From Macrothele yani (lineage: Eukaryota; Arthropoda; Arachnida; Araneae; Macrothelidae), in NCBI GenBank assembly GCA_039090855.1, contig CM076997.1, positions 162,718,709 to 162,782,708 on the forward strand: a stretch of 64,000 nucleotides of DNA, read 5' to 3'. The notes beneath the pieces were generated by a model. The model saw nothing but the letters and a program-made list of their open reading frames with translations, did no database searches and was not told where the DNA came from. The position numbers and the translations under genes were made by a program. The stretch's first letter is position 1, and every line of letters starts with the position of its first letter. Positions 10,286-23,221 of the stretch are shown here, piece by piece.

Positions 10286-11830
10286 TACACAGCCGGACAA
10301 TTGCTAAGGACGGATGACAATAGCAACGATAACAACCATAAAATGGAAAGCAGGAAAATGTGGAAATTAGCATAAGTGCGGGATACAGTAAGACGTGTTG
10401 TGCGTATGCAAATTTTGGATTGCCGAACTTGTTCGTGACGTCATAGCGCTAATAAGAGATATAAAGGATTTGACGCTTATTGACCGTTGTTGTTCAAATG
10501 CAAAGTTGAAAGGGAAAGAATCAATTGACATACTTGCAATTTTCAGTATGTCTTCCCGACATCACCTAGATGATTTTACGCGTGGCCGTATTATTGGCAA
10601 GATTGAAGAAGGGCGAAAAATAACAGATGTTGCCAGGGAGTTCGACGTCAGCCACAGTGTTGTTTCAAGGCTTTGGAAATCATTTCAAACAAATGGAGAG
10701 TGTAGCAAACGTCACGGGGGAGGTCGTGTTCGCAGTATGACACCTGCAGAAGATCGGTACATAGTGCTATCAACAAAAAGACACCGGCGCAGCACAGCTA
10801 GTGAGGTAGCAAATCAGTTTATGGCTGCTACTGGCAGGCGGATCTCCCGAAAAACTGTCGCCAGACGTTTGCATGAAGGAGGAGTATACGCTCGCCGTCC
10901 TGTTGTGTGCATCCCATTGTCCAGACGTCACCCTACCGCCCGTTTGCAATGGTGCCATCAACATCGCAATTGGACTGATAACGACTGATCTGCTGTCCTT
11001 TTCTCAGATGAGAGTAGATACAGTCTATCGTCTGATTGTCGACGACAACTGATTTGGCGTGATAGTGGTACTGCATATTGTCCAGCAAACATACAGGAAA
11101 GGGGCCGATATCCGACATGTAGTGTCATGATATGGGCTGGCATCATGATCAATGGCCGTACGTCCCTCTATGTGCTTCCAACTGGGACTATGACTGGCCA
11201 ACGATATATTAATGATGTTCTGCTACCTCATGTTCGCATGTTCCGTGGTGCTGTCGGTGATAGATTCATTTTCATGGACGACAACGCAACATGTCATCGA
11301 ACAGTCGCTGTCCAGGAGTGTCTTGAGAGCGAGGACATTCAACGCCTCGTATGGCCAGCACGTTCTCCAGATCTGAATCCCATTGAAAATGTGTGGGATG
11401 CTTTGGGGAGGAGTCTTGCTGGTCGCCAATGCCCTCCAATAAACAAGGACACCCTCATCTGTGCACTGACAGAGGAATGAGATGTATTACCCCAACAGCT
11501 GCTTGATAATGTTGTGCAAAGCATGACACGACGTGTGGAATCTTGCATTGCCCTCCATGGTGGCCATATCCCGTATTGACATCTTGCGCCGGAACGCCTG
11601 CGGACGGTAATTGCATTTTTTTCACGTTTACGTATTCTGCACAAAATGGCCTGTTTGTCCCTTGAACACGTTCCAAAGCCTTCTGGATTTCAGAGCGCAA
11701 TAAATTGTCTTTCTTGTAATGTCCTGGCATTCTGACATTATTTTATTTCACTTGGCATTCAACCACACTGACTTTTTTATGCGCTATATAGTCGTTTATG
11801 ATCCGTCCTTAGCAATTGTCCAGCAGTGTA
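10286..11830 (+). mobile_element. Tc1-like DNA transposon, well preserved
   Basis: The ends are TA plus inverted repeats of about 30 bp (TACACAGCCGGACAATTGC left; TACACTGCTGGACAATTGC on the other strand), both continuing TAAGGACGGAT. The single transposase frame spans 10548-11579. The length of 1.5 kb is normal. The nearly matched TIRs and open frame suggest one of the younger insertions here. Confidence 0.93.
10548..11579 (+). pseudogene. Tc1-like transposase with two TGA codons
   Basis: From the chosen start (MSSRHHLDDFTRGR) the frame runs about 344 codons, the usual length for this family. The N-terminal helix-turn-helix spans about residues 1-60. A second helix-turn-helix spans about 70-115 (ISRKTVARRLHEGGVYARRP). 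The complete DDE core follows: FSDESRY, MDDNATCHR and SPDLNPIENVWD. Only two in-frame stops interrupt it, TGA at 10986-10988 (after WTDND) and at 11478-11480 (after TEE). Both sit where relatives commonly have Trp (TGG). There is no frameshift. The protein would bind the TIRs and cut at TA sites if repaired, but this copy is inactive. Confidence 0.92.
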
Positions 11831-11925
11831 TAACATACAGTATATATTTATGTACAGTTTACCACAGAACAGGAAACTGATTAAAAGGCTATATACATAC
11901 ATGTAGCCTGTGTGAATCCCAATTC

Positions 11926-12143
11926 GTGCCGACCCAGTGCAGCAGTGGTCCGAGCGGTGGCTTCTGATCATTCTCCCAAGATAGATCCGGGTTCGAGTCC
12001 CGGTGAGGCATTGATTGTGTGTTTGTCTTACGGCCCTAGTTCTCTCCCTTTTCAACCAGTGGCCCTAAATTAGGGACGGGCGACTGCTTCTCTAGCCCAC
12101 TAAGTTGCTCACGGTAATTGTTGAACTCCCAAACAAAAAATAA
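11926..12143 (+). repeat. SINE-A, tRNA-derived
   Basis: A tRNA-like head (A box AGCAGTGGTCCGAGCGG, B box GGGTTCGAGTCCC) is followed by the SINE-A body (TTTGTCTTACGGC, CCCTAAATTAGGGACGGG, GACTGCTT, GCCCACTAAGTTGCTCACGG, GTTGAACTCC) and an A-rich end. Such elements are transcribed by RNA polymerase III and copied by LINE enzymes. Confidence 0.88.
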
Positions 12144-13404
12144 TCCCAAATCTTCTAAACAAGCCAAACATGATGCACATATAAAATTTACTCCTATATT
12201 GTCTGATTAATGTTTTTATACTATTAAATTTCATATATATTAGTTAGCAAATATTTTCAGTTGCTTTCCAAAATAATTATAATTATTGATATGTGTTAGT
12301 TGACAAGGTAGACTATTCCATAACACCTATCTCTGGCAATCAATAAATCTTTGTTGGGTTAAAGCGTTAGGCATTAGTAACAAAAATGCATTTCTGTTTC
12401 TAGTTCTATAGTGATGTCCCACAGTGTTCAACTGAATTAAACGTTGATACCTATTCTCCTTTATTGTTTTATACATAAGTTGAAGGATTTAAAGTGCGCT
12501 TGTTATGTACGATATTTCAGACATGAATTATTCTATAAATGAATAACTGTTCCGCTAAAAATATGTATGTTTGTTATATTTCTGTTAAAAATTTACAACA
12601 ACATCCTATAAAATTGGATTTATTGACATGAAATATTGTTTTTGTTATTACATAGCTCGGTATTTTGCATTGTTACTCTTTATATCGAAATAAAATATTT
12701 GTTTTGTTGTAATGTAGAGGGCTCTCGTCTCAACCGCTATTGAATACAATTTCATGCTTTGAGCTTTTTGTTTAAATCGCTTTTTTTTTGCTCATCATAA
12801 AATCGCAAGAAAGCCCAAGACATGATAATTCCTTTTTTGGACATCAAAACCTACTGAGAAACATAAAACACAGCAACCTAGCTGCAGTCAAGCCCTCGAC
12901 TGAATAACAGAGAAGGTGAAGACTCCATCTTCGGCCTGATTTCCTGAAGAAAGTGATATTATTTAGTGCCTATTGGGCTTAGATATCTCCGAACTTTTCA
13001 GCCTGGTTGTAACTTTAACTGGCATACCTGGAAGGCTCTGAACATTATACGATCCCGACTGGTCGGCCTAATCTGTGGAAACAGGGCTACAAATGTCATT
13101 ATATATTATTTTTTGCATCGGAGACAATTAAAACATATACAAGGTTGCGGACAACTTAAATAAGCATAAATTAATGAATACTTGGGTTAACTAAGGAAGA
13201 CATGGATCAGAAAATGACAAGAGTTGGCGTCATTATGACCAGCGTAAAGAAACTTAACTGGAAATGGGTTGGATGTATTGGCCATCGTTGGATGGCATGA
13301 TCTTATGGAGCATATGATACTTCTTTGCATACGTCACATATCAACCTAAACTATTTTTAATATCAGGTACACACTTGATGAAACACACCGTAAACTAATC
13401 AAAG
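12144..13404. other. No gene recognised
   Basis: AT-rich unique-looking sequence. The 65-codon frame at 12966-13163 has no recognisable features. Confidence 0.5.
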
Positions 13405-13883
13405 TTAAGGATAATATCATTATATGGTTTGATACACAACGTACTTTTAACCAATATTAGACTTCTAGCACATTTTTTGGTATTCCAATATTAGAAGTAA
13501 ACTCAAGACATGTCCTAGGAAAATTCACTATGATTCTGTATGTCATGTCTTGCTTTATTCCATAACAGATTCACATACAATATTACTGGACAAACACATC
13601 TCCAAATAACCATTATATTTCTTGCTATCGTCATTCGCTCGTATATATTTAATTATTTCTGAGATTATGCAGCTACCTTTAAAAACATTTAAGTACTTAT
13701 TTACACGTTAAAATCCATTAATATAGTGAAACGGAGACATGCCGCAGGTTAAAATCTTGAGTCCACCAGTTATTCACATTAAAAGCTTTCCAACTGTAAC
13801 AGTCATCTTCAGAATGAATTAAATAAAGGTACGGGTGATTAAAGGTACTTGCGTATCAAACCATATAAAGATATTATTCTTAA
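13405..13883. repeat. Widely spaced inverted repeat, possible MITE
   Basis: Segment 13405-13450 is inverted at 13839-13883, sharing ATATGGTTTGATAC and flanking AATATC/TACTT blocks over about 46 bp with several mismatches. The interior of about 390 bp is non-coding. No target duplication was resolved. Confidence 0.5.
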
Positions 13884-15855
13884 ATATGAGACTTCTATTG
13901 CTTTTTCAGATTGCAGTATATGTGCCTGATCGCGGTTTCACGATTCCACTAAACTTTTATACAGTATTTCTCAGCAGTTAAATGTTCCACGAAACATGTT
14001 TTCTTTAACAATAATACACATAAGACATTAAAATCTAATATTTTTTACTTCTCTTTATATTTTAATTGTATTGTGTGTATAAAAATCTACCAATAATCCA
14101 TCATGACTTATTTAGGCAAAATAAAATTCGTTTGTGATCAAAGCAATCGAAAAATCAGCCATAACGTATTTTCTTCAATTATTTGCTTGTAGGTACAATT
14201 TAACTTCCGTCTACCTATGGAGAGAAACAAAGGAGAATTGCTGATACCTTAAGAATTGCAGTCCATCTGATCCCCCCTTCCGTTTTACTAAGAAAAACTG
14301 TTGCGATAAGAGAATGTGTAAGAATGTAGTATGCGATCGTTTGATTGGCATGTCTCGCATCATTCGGACTTTTTCGGTTATCCTGCAGCTTTATCTTTTC
14401 GTTCTTCGGAAGATCCTGTGCAATGCGCGAGAGATCCACGTATCATCCACTTTTCCCTCGTGACAGCTTAATCTCTGTCCTCACGTTAGCGATCTTCAAC
14501 TGTCTCTTCCTCACCATGCTATCAGAGGAAAGCAATCAGCGCTTAATCGATTCCCGCTGGATGTATCTTCTTCCGTTTCGGAGCTGTGAGGACCATACTA
14601 GAAACCACGGAACTCTATTTCTTTTGTGCCCTAGCTCAGGAAAAAAAAAAAAAAAAGTGGTCTGGGCTTTGTAGTACAGTCTCCAAAAAAATAGCAAAGA
14701 TTTCGATGTGAAAGCGGATGTACTCAAGCAGAACTGAACTTATTTAAAAAAAAGGAAGGAAATGAATTCTGTTGATCATTCGAGAGAAAATTCTTTTTCG
14801 TTAAAGTAAGTCCTTACAAAAAATAAAAACGTACAGCTTTTAAGCTCATATACTGTCAAAAAACGATGAAAGCAAAAAACTGATCATATGTGTCATTTAC
14901 TGTTACTAACAGGAATGTTGTTTATAATGAATATCTTTTAACTACTAAGCCAATTATAGTGAATATAACTTCTACTAAATTGCTAAGCTAACTATCGTGA
15001 ATATAGCTTTCACTAATATTATAATGAATTCAATGCTTGTACTAAGCTAAGTATAATGCTTTATAATGCTTCTTCTAATGCTTCTGCTACTAGTTTCTTC
15101 TAGTAATGGTTGTTGTTTGTTAATTAAATCATGAATAAACTTTCCTGCTAGTAGTGTAGTAGTAATAATAATGAACAAGCTTATAACTGGTAGTAATGTT
15201 GTAGTAGTAATTAGGATGAATAAAGTCTTATGCTGGTTGTTACTAATAACACTAAATGAAATGAACCTAACAGCCAGACAGAGGTCTGACAGTACTATGA
15301 ACTGAGAAAAACGTACTTACTTAAAACCTTTTATTATGAACTTCTACTGGTATCATCACACACACTTCACACACAGCTACTCAAATAACACGTAGCTCCT
15401 TGCACATGAACGAAGCTCTACTCCCATAAACAACAGCTCTCTGACACATAAACAAACGCTCTTTCTATACAACAACAAACGCTCTCTCTATACAACAACA
15501 AACGCTCTCCCCTACGTATCGTTGAACGCGCCTATTTATACTAGCTACCACCACGTCATGACTTAAACTCATTGCCAGATCTCATTCAGCGGGAGAAATA
15601 ACATCTCGTTCAGTAAGAAGATAATTTACATAGTAAAATAAAATAACCACAGATAGTAAAATCAAAAGGAAAATGAATATAGAGTATGCGTTACATGTTA
15701 TTTGAATTTTATACATGATTTTGTCTTTAAGTTTTATTCATCTCTTTCCCATAGTGATGAATATCAATTTGAGGTAATTATGAGGATGCCTTTCCCAGCA
15801 AAAATTTGCAAAAATCATTTTTAAAATTGAAACTGCAATATGTTGAGAATCTCAC
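13884..15855. other. No gene recognised
   Basis: Mostly AT-rich DNA. It contains an A run at 14641-14656 and a stretch of repeated AGTAGTAAT/GCTAGTAGT-like words at 15060-15240. The sequence TATTTATA near 15533 could act as a TATA box but has no gene behind it. Frames at 14215-14727 are short and unrecognised. Confidence 0.5.
15453..15515 (+). repeat. 25-bp tandem repeat
   Basis: Units containing CTATACAACAACAAACGCTCT are repeated two to three times, preceded by a diverged unit with CATAAACAAACGCTCT. Confidence 0.8.
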
Positions 15856-15859
15856 TTCT

Positions 15860-16745
15860 TCCAACCTTTTTTATAGCCAATTGATGCTATAGGCCTTCCT
15901 CATCCCTTTCCAAATGTTCCTGTTCTGGACTTGTCTGTTCCACAGCTTTCCTACAGGTTTGTTTATATCATTCATTCATCTTCCCTGAGGTCTTCCTATT
16001 CCTCTCTTTCATTTATATGGTCTCCATTCTGTTATTATCTTAGTCCATGTATTATTCTGCATTCTTGCTACATTGCCAGCCCATTTCCATTTTAAATTGA
16101 GTATCTTTACACCTATTTATAAAATTTTTGTTCTGGATCTTACATCTGTAATCTTTACTTTATCTTGAAGTCTTCTATTTAGTAAGGATCTTTTCATTTT
16201 AAGTTGTGTTTTTTGCTCTTTGTTTGAGATGATTTTCTTGATAGGCAATTATATGTCATATTTGGTATAAACATTGACCGAAAAGTTTTGCTCTGTTTTC
16301 CGGCTTTCATTTTACTAAATCAAATCTTCTTTAACTTCCCAAAAGCTGCCCACCCCATATTTATTCTTCTATCAATTTTTTCTATAATTCCCTGTTCCTT
16401 TGTGGTAATTAATTTTCCTACATATATGTATTACTCCACGTATTTTACCTCTTTATCATTTATTTCTAATATGTTCTTGTGTTTCGTTATTATTAACTTG
16501 GTTTGACATTATTTGTGTTTTATCAATATTGATTTCTAATCCAATTTCTTTTGATAAATTTGGTACTTTTTCTATCATTTCTTTTAATTATGTTTTTATT
16601 TTCTGAAATGAGGAATATGTCGTCTGCGAATCTTAAATTGTTCAACCTTGTTATATTTATGTTGATCCCCTTTTCTAACCAATTTAATTTGCTCATTATG
16701 TGTTCCAGCGTTAATGTAAATAGCTTTGGCGAGATAGTAAGAATC
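15860..16745 (-). pseudogene. Non-LTR retrotransposon (RTE/CR1-like) reverse-transcriptase C-terminal remnant
   Basis: The minus strand encodes, with stops and frameshifts, SPKLFTLTLEHIMSKLNWLEKGI followed by LRFADDIFLIS. The latter is the reverse-transcriptase palm motif (F/Y-ADD). Further on comes LKWKWAGNVARMQNNTWTKIITEWRP and a basic tail ending near KRGIGRPQGR, typical of the C-terminus of arthropod RTE-like endonuclease/reverse-transcriptase proteins. The endonuclease and most fingers/palm sequence are absent (5' truncation). No target duplication or tail was resolved. Confidence 0.82.
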
Positions 16746-17337
16746 TCACAGGAGACGCATTTCTTTTTCAGAAAGCATCTACACAGAAATTAAATTTCAC
16801 ATTACGTTAGACTATACATGAGGAAAAAATTAAAAAGAAAATCATTTGTCACACCCAATTTCGGTACTTATTTTTACGAATAACTTTTGTTTCAGGAAAC
16901 CCAATTAATTTCCTATAATTTATTTTTGTACGCATTCCGCAAAAGTTTTTAATGAACTTTAGGCCATGTATTATTCTGCCAAAGACAAGGAAACGAAACT
17001 TATTTTTCAAAAGAAATTTTTATGGGAAAGATAAATGTAATCTCTTTATCTTTTTTAAATCTGAGTTCCCAAATATTTTAAGTCATTCATTCTATAAAAA
17101 CCTGCCAGCGACAAAACAACAATTATAAGAAAACATACGGCGAACGATTTGCTTTGAGCAAACATTCCAATACTTTTCTTGAAAATTTAGGAGGAAAACT
17201 GTTGTCAAGTTGATAAAAATTGTTGCAATAGAAAATGACACGAAATAGTATAAAATATTTAACCAGCTGAAACAAAAAAAAAAAAAAATCGGGAATTGAA
17301 AAATCGGCTGAAATGATTTCGAACTAATATATTTTGT

Positions 17338-18193
17338 GTCTAAGAAGCGGGCCGAACGCAGCTGGAACGAGTGAACTTGTACATCAGAAAGTGGTGCTTT
17401 CCCCTTAGTTTGTTAATCAAAGTGGTCATTTAGGAATATGTCCGCTGTCTAAGCAGCGGGCTGAACGGGGCTGGAACGAATGAACCTGGGCATCAGAAAG
17501 CGTTGCTTTCCCCTTAGCTTTGTTAATCAAAGTGATTATTTGGGAATATGTTCGCTGTCTAAGAAGCGAGCTGGAACGAGTAAACCTGGGCATCCGAAAG
17601 CGTTGCATCCACTTAACTTTGTTAATCAAAATGGTCATTTAGGAATATGTTTGCTGTCTAAGAAGCGGGGTGAACGCGGCTGGAACGATTGAACCTGGGC
17701 ATCAGAAAGCGCTGCTTTCCCCTTAGCTTTGTTAATCAAAGTGGTCATTTACGAATATGTTCGCTGTCCAAGAAGTGGGCTGAACGTGGCTGGAACGAGT
17801 GAACTTGTACATCAGAAAGTTTTGCTTTCCCCTTAGCTTTGTTATTCAAAATGGTCATTTCGGAATATATTCGCTGCCTAAGAAGCGGGCTGAACGCGGC
17901 TGGAACGAGTGAAACTGGGCATCAGAAAACGTTGCTTTCAACTTAGCTTTGGTAATAAAATGGTCTTTTGGGAATATGATCGCTGTCTAAAAAGCGGGCT
18001 AAACGCGGCTGGAACGAGTGAACCTGGGCATCATAAAGCGTTGCTTTCCACTTAGCTTTGTTAATCAAAGTGGTCATTTAGGAATATGTTCGCTGTCTAA
18101 GAAGTGGGCCGAACGTGGCTGGAACGAGTGAACTTGTACATCAAAAAATTTTGCTTTCCCCTTAGTTTTGTTATTCAAAGTGGTCATTTAGGT
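17338..18193 (+). repeat. 109-bp satellite, about 7.8 units
   Basis: Units start TCTAAGAAGCGGG at intervals of 109, 110, 99, 110, 110, 109 and 110 bp. They share GGCTGGAACGAGTGAAC, ATCAGAAAG, TTTCCCCTTAG and GTGGTCATTTAGGAATATG. The short unit lacks about 10 bp (CGGGCTGAAC). Both edges are abrupt. Confidence 0.95.
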
Positions 18194-18574
18194 GGTGACT
18201 GACACCAATCATTTCTGACTTATTACTTACTGAAAGGGATGCAACAATGGCGACGAATTAAGAAAAAGGGAGGTGTTTCAAAAAGGAGGGAGATGCTTTT
18301 GTCCAGAGGCATGATGCCTGTGTCAGGGGGACCAGCACTGTTCCATCATGGCACTGTGCGCATCATCTGTGTCAGATTTAATTTTGTTACTGCTGAGATT
18401 AGAAGAGGAAAGGAATTGTTTCGCGTAGCTTTCATAAAACCTGGCAGCTATATAACCACTTGAGTTTGAGGAGCGCCGAAAATTTTGGGCATCATTTGGT
18501 TTAAGTACATTATCCGCTTAAAGTGTTGAAGTAGGAATGTGTTCTTTAGGAACGTCTGCAATGTATGTCCATCA

Positions 18575-18735
18575 CAATTTCTAAAGCGAACGCACTAGGC
18601 TAGTTATCAAGAGATCTGCGATTCGATCCCAGCGGTGTCGGAACAACAGTTTTTCAGTTGTTATGTGTTGTTTATAAAATAACGTGGATAGTGCGATGAT
18701 TTCGTCTTTTTGCCTTATCTCCACGTATTTTAAAT
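18575..18735 (+). repeat. SINE-B copy
   Basis: A head with AAAGCGAACGCACTAGGCTAG and B box GCGATTCGATCCC is followed by TTTTTCAGTTGTTATGTG and AACGTGGATAGTGCGATG, matching the SINE-B copies near 8.3 and 49.6 kb. It is diverged. Confidence 0.75.
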
Positions 18736-20503
18736 ACTACTTATTCCCAAAAAAGTCAAATCTTATAACTCTGAGAATTTTATGCTCTCAAAATATGTGT
18801 GAGAGAAAATTTCATCATAGAGGATATTTTATAACTCCTGAAGTCAATGTAGCCGAGGCTTCTGGGGAAAGAATAGAGTTTGGGAAATAATGACCCCAAG
18901 AAATTCCTGAGTGGCGGAATTACATCTGGAATCTAATAACAGTTCCGCTAAGAGCAATGCTGCATTGCATTCAGCTGTGAACGAAATATATATTAAGTAA
19001 TTGTCCTTGTCGTTCGAGGGTAATGTAATGATCGTTCTGAAGCCTTTAAAAGTGGGATCTCGCGTTGACAAAGAAATATAGAAGAAACAATTTTTATCTT
19101 CGTATCTGTTAGGTTAAAGAGATATCAAGCACGAAAGAAGACTTCAGTTAAAGTGTTCTGTTGTAATGAATATTGTTTCCTTACACTTCATATGACGAAA
19201 TGCAAGTGCTCCCTAAAGCAGCATTCAAAGCACAGGATTCGAATTTTGGATAACTAAATGAATACAAAACAAAAACATTTGATCAAAAAATTGTATGTCC
19301 ATTTCTAGCTCTTAATGAGACATGGCATTTTTAAACACTGCAGTTTTGTTTTATGATTTGGAGCTGAAGTGTTTATATTTTTTATAGTTATTCGCACAAA
19401 AAGCAAGGATACGCCTTGTTAATAAAGAACTATATCTCGACTAATTGGCTTGAGGAAATACTGACGCATACAGCATGAACTAATCAAATCCGAGTCATTT
19501 TCCCTTTTATATTGGAAAGGGTTGTGTGCCGATGTTTTTGGAATCATTGGTGTATTTTCTCATTTTAATGTACACAGTGGATTCGATTTTTAAATTCAAA
19601 ATTATTTTAAACACTATCTACAAGCAGTGAAAAATGATTTAGGCTTCACGTTTAGCAAAAATGTGATTTGAACCGGTGCTTTTTGTTGCAATACATGTTG
19701 GGATAGTATTACTGCATTGGAGGAATTCAAGAATTCAGATCGACAAGCAACTCTTTACTTGTCATATACGATTCTGTCAATAACATTTTACTGTATTTCG
19801 TTGTCAGGTATTATTTTAACTAGTTCCCTAGTTAAAATAATACCTGACAACGAAATACAGTAAAATGTTTCAACCTCATTTTAGATTTCCCAATTGCTCT
19901 TTCTAATTATCGCATTATACTTATGTCATTTATAAGGATTCACTAAGTACGATTACGACGTGTATGGAATATTCGGTGCAGTTGGTACATGATATTTCAA
20001 AATGTTTCAAAGCAGGATGTTACAGATTTATGTTTGAATACGAAGATATCTTCTTGACATAAATTTATTGTAAATATGTGGAAATGTATATTCAAGTCAG
20101 GGAGATATAAAAAAGGTTTGGGAGACCTTTTTCCAGCGATAAATTGCGAGTGCTTGCTGATGATGCTCTGAGTTCTATATTATGATATAAATCAAAATGT
20201 AAAACAACTGTATGTCATCAGAAGGATGCTGCTTATACAGTATATGCACGATCGGTAAACAAATATGACCTAAAACGGCATGCACACTATCAGTGCAACA
20301 ACAAAATAGACCGTAGAATTTCAGCTAAATGAAAAGCACTCTGCATCTAGCACTTGAGAATTCTTCCAACGGGTATATTTCTGAAGAAGAATGCGCCATC
20401 AGCAAGCCTTCCTGTACTTTTCTCGTGTAATTAAATTCAAAATACAGAGCTTGCTGAGGGATGCTTTCTACGGCATTTAGTGTGTACATCATGTTCATAG
20501 CTG
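18736..20503. other. No gene recognised (contains a perfect palindrome)
   Basis: AT-rich DNA whose only distinct feature is the palindrome at 19782-19869. The 75-codon minus frame at 18844-19071 is not recognisable. Confidence 0.5.
19782..19869. repeat. Perfect palindrome, 41-bp arms, 6-bp spacer
   Basis: 19782-19822 is the exact reverse complement of 19829-19869, with spacer GTTCCC. There are no mismatches, so the inverted copy is recent or kept equal by correction. It lies in otherwise unremarkable non-coding DNA. Confidence 0.97.
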
Positions 20504-20781
20504 CACTGTTAAAACGTTTGTGGTAGGTTGCACCAAAAAGTGGCGTTACATCAGCTGCCCCACATTTTTGGAAAAAATACACTATTCTGTTGTGCAAACT
20601 AATCCCAACAACATGGTGCAATCTTACGTGCAACCATGCCTTGCACCATAACGTAGTGAAAAGGTGAACCACTGCGTTGAGTTTTGTTTGCAAAACACGA
20701 AGGGGTATCTTTTCTCAGAAAGTGGTGGAGATGGAGTAGCACCACTTTTTGGTGCAACCTACCACGAAAGTTTTAACAGTG
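20504..20781. repeat. MITE with long imperfect inverted arms, family 1
   Basis: The ends are CACTGTTAAAAC and its complement. The arms extend about 70 bp and share GTGGTAGGTTGCACCAAAAAG. The interior is non-coding. A related copy is at 33704-33986. A CATAG word flanks both sides a few bases out, but a clean target duplication is not certain. Confidence 0.82.
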
Positions 20782-21060
20782 TGGGCATAGTTTAGGACGT
20801 TTTATAGTAGTATACAATTGGTAGATGATCATATGCAATCAACGATATGCTGAAGAAACATCTACAAAGAAGAAACCCATGCTGAAGAAACATCAGGATT
20901 TCACATGCTGAATAAACATCAGGGTTTTCTAAACTTTAAGGATTTGGGTTCCCTAGTGAAAGACCCAAAAATTCAGTGACCCACCTACTGTTGCCCCCCA
21001 TTGCTTTGAAAAATAATTTTTTTCTGACAAAACTTCATTGTGAAATTGTAAAAGTTTTCC

Positions 21061-21262
21061 AGCCGTACCGGTAGCGCAAGGATCAAAACGCTGGTTTCCG
21101 ACCGTTCGTCCGAATGGGGCAGGAGTCGAGTCCTGGATGAGGCATGGCTTAGCACTCTGGCTCTCCACTTTCCCTGGAGCCAGCGATCGTAAATTAAGGG
21201 AAGTTAACTGCTTGTAACCCATTAGTTTGAAAACGGTTGTCGTTAAACTCCGAAATGAAAAA
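21061..21262 (+). repeat. SINE-A copy
   Basis: A head with GGTAGCGCAAGGATCAAAACGC and a degenerate B box (GGAGTCGAGTCCTGG) is followed by CTGGCTCTCCACTTTCCCTGG, AAATTAAGGGAAGTTAACTGC and GTCGTTAAACTCC. It is more diverged than the 40.9 kb copy. Confidence 0.85.
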
Positions 21263-23221
21263 TATCAGGTTTCCGATCTCAGTAACTTTCTTATTTGTTA
21301 AAAATTATGATTATGAATCTCACACCAGTCATTAGGCGCAATTTTCCAGTATTTGTTTGCATCAGAACCATTGAAACATTTTGTCAACATTACTACAGAA
21401 AATCAAAGAAATTTTATGAAAGTTCTAATGGCTGATGTTCTTTAGCACTAGCCGAAGTTCCAACATAATCTGAAGTCAATTTTAGTCTCAAATGATTCTC
21501 AACACCAAGTTTATTCATGTACGTTTAAAAAAATCACTTAGTATCAAAACGACTATTCCGATGAGTAGCTGGTGGTAAATGGTACTAAATATTTCATTGC
21601 CCTATTGGACAGTTTTAGAAATTATCTGTCTTTTCCCCTAAAACTCTGTTAATCTCATAAGCTCACTGCATTTATAGTCTCTTCAAGAGTATTCTTCAAA
21701 AAGTTACTCATTTGCTGCCAATACATCTCCATAGATACTTTATTGTATCCAGTCAGTTAAGGAACAACAGCTTTCAATTTTTCCATTAATCTATAATATC
21801 TCCTTCACATAAAAAAACACAGACTAATATAATTTACGAAATCAATGTTATGTTTTGTAACACATTTAAGGGCCTTAAAATTTACTTCAGAAGCGGAATT
21901 TGATGGTAAAGATGAGCAAAAATGGCAAATATTTTCCAAAAGCTATTTCCATTCTTACCTCACGAATGCAAGAAAATTGGAAGAATCATTTAAATCAGTG
22001 CTTTCGTCGAGGTAAAGAGGGAAACGATTGCTCATTTTTATTCTTTGAATAACAGTTTGTTTCACATTCTCTGTCACATCGTTAGTCTGCGTTTAACTGT
22101 ACATTTACAAATAGAATCTCAGACATCAGCTGCCGAGATTTCTCACTTACCAGTGTCTTTGTTGATTCACGGGAATCAAATCTTCACCACTTGTGTGAGC
22201 AGATTCTTTTTGAATTATTTTAGCGAAATATCATGTGAGGCTAAATCGGCATTTTTGCAAAGTATTCCATAGGCACACATTTCCGATTATCGTGCTTTGT
22301 AAATTCTAACTCGCGTAGTTTTGTTCGAAACATTCAACAAGCTAGCGGACAAATTCATTGTGTGTGGACATTAAATATCTGGTTTTGATAGTTTCACAAT
22401 TTCATGGGCCAGAATGCTGTTGAAAATCCCACAGACACATAGGCAAAGGCCGAACTTCACCGCCAATGAAGGTGAAAACACATTTTAAATACCATTCTTA
22501 TAATTTTAAGATACATTTTTAACTTTTGGGCTATTTTCATGCTTAAATTTGGGTTCTCATGCTGACTTGACTTGTGCATTCCCCCTTATAATAAGTAGTA
22601 GGCTGAACGGCTTCAAAAAACATACATGTTTGATTGTGTGACTGTTTTAGTTGTCTTCATTTTATTCTGAAACTTTCTTGCACATAAACATCCAGGTTAC
22701 TCGCAAATTTTACCCAACATCGCACCAAATTCTAGTCACCTGTCTCCTCACTTGAGTTTTGGTTCACTCCGGTACATCGACATTAGGCGGTTGACACAAA
22801 CTCACTCTCCGCAGCTTTCTTTTATCGCTCATCGAAAGATCGAGGAAATACTGGAGCTCAAAAGTTTTCTCGAAACTCTCCGAGCACCATCAAAACATCC
22901 AGAACACAGACCTGACTGTATGAAGTGAGAAAAGGTTTGGAATCAGCGAAACACAAATTCCTGAGGGAAGGAAGTCGGGCAGAGAATAATAATGGAGAGC
23001 TGGAGGGAGGTGCAAGACGCACTCATCGACTGTTTTTATAACTTGAACGCGATTACCCACTATATTAAAAAATAATACATCTTTATTTTAAATGACTGTT
23101 TAATTATTTCTGCAGGTTCCCTTAGCAAATTATAATTTCTATGCATTCAACTTTTCTCTTTTGTCCACAAATTGTACGCACGACAATGAAATGTTTCCTG
23201 TTTCAAACAGTTTTGGCGACC
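21263..23221. other. No gene recognised
   Basis: AT-rich in the first half and slightly higher GC at 22700-23010. The frame at 22045-22272 (75 codons) is leucine-rich and unrecognised. No repeats with clear ends were seen. Confidence 0.5.

Noticed and set aside
10986..11480. TGA codons at Trp positions in Tc1 and mariner frames, suggesting TGA recoding
   Set aside because: Other copies have TAA or TAG stops and frameshifts, the window is clearly nuclear and arthropod-like, and G-to-A decay explains TGG to TGA.
15525..15545. TATTTATA as a core promoter
   Set aside because: There is no downstream gene or transcript evidence, and such words are common in AT-rich DNA.
17338..18193. 109-bp repeats as a CRISPR or coding array
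   Set aside because: Units are contiguous without spacers, frames are not maintained between units and one unit is 10 bp short.
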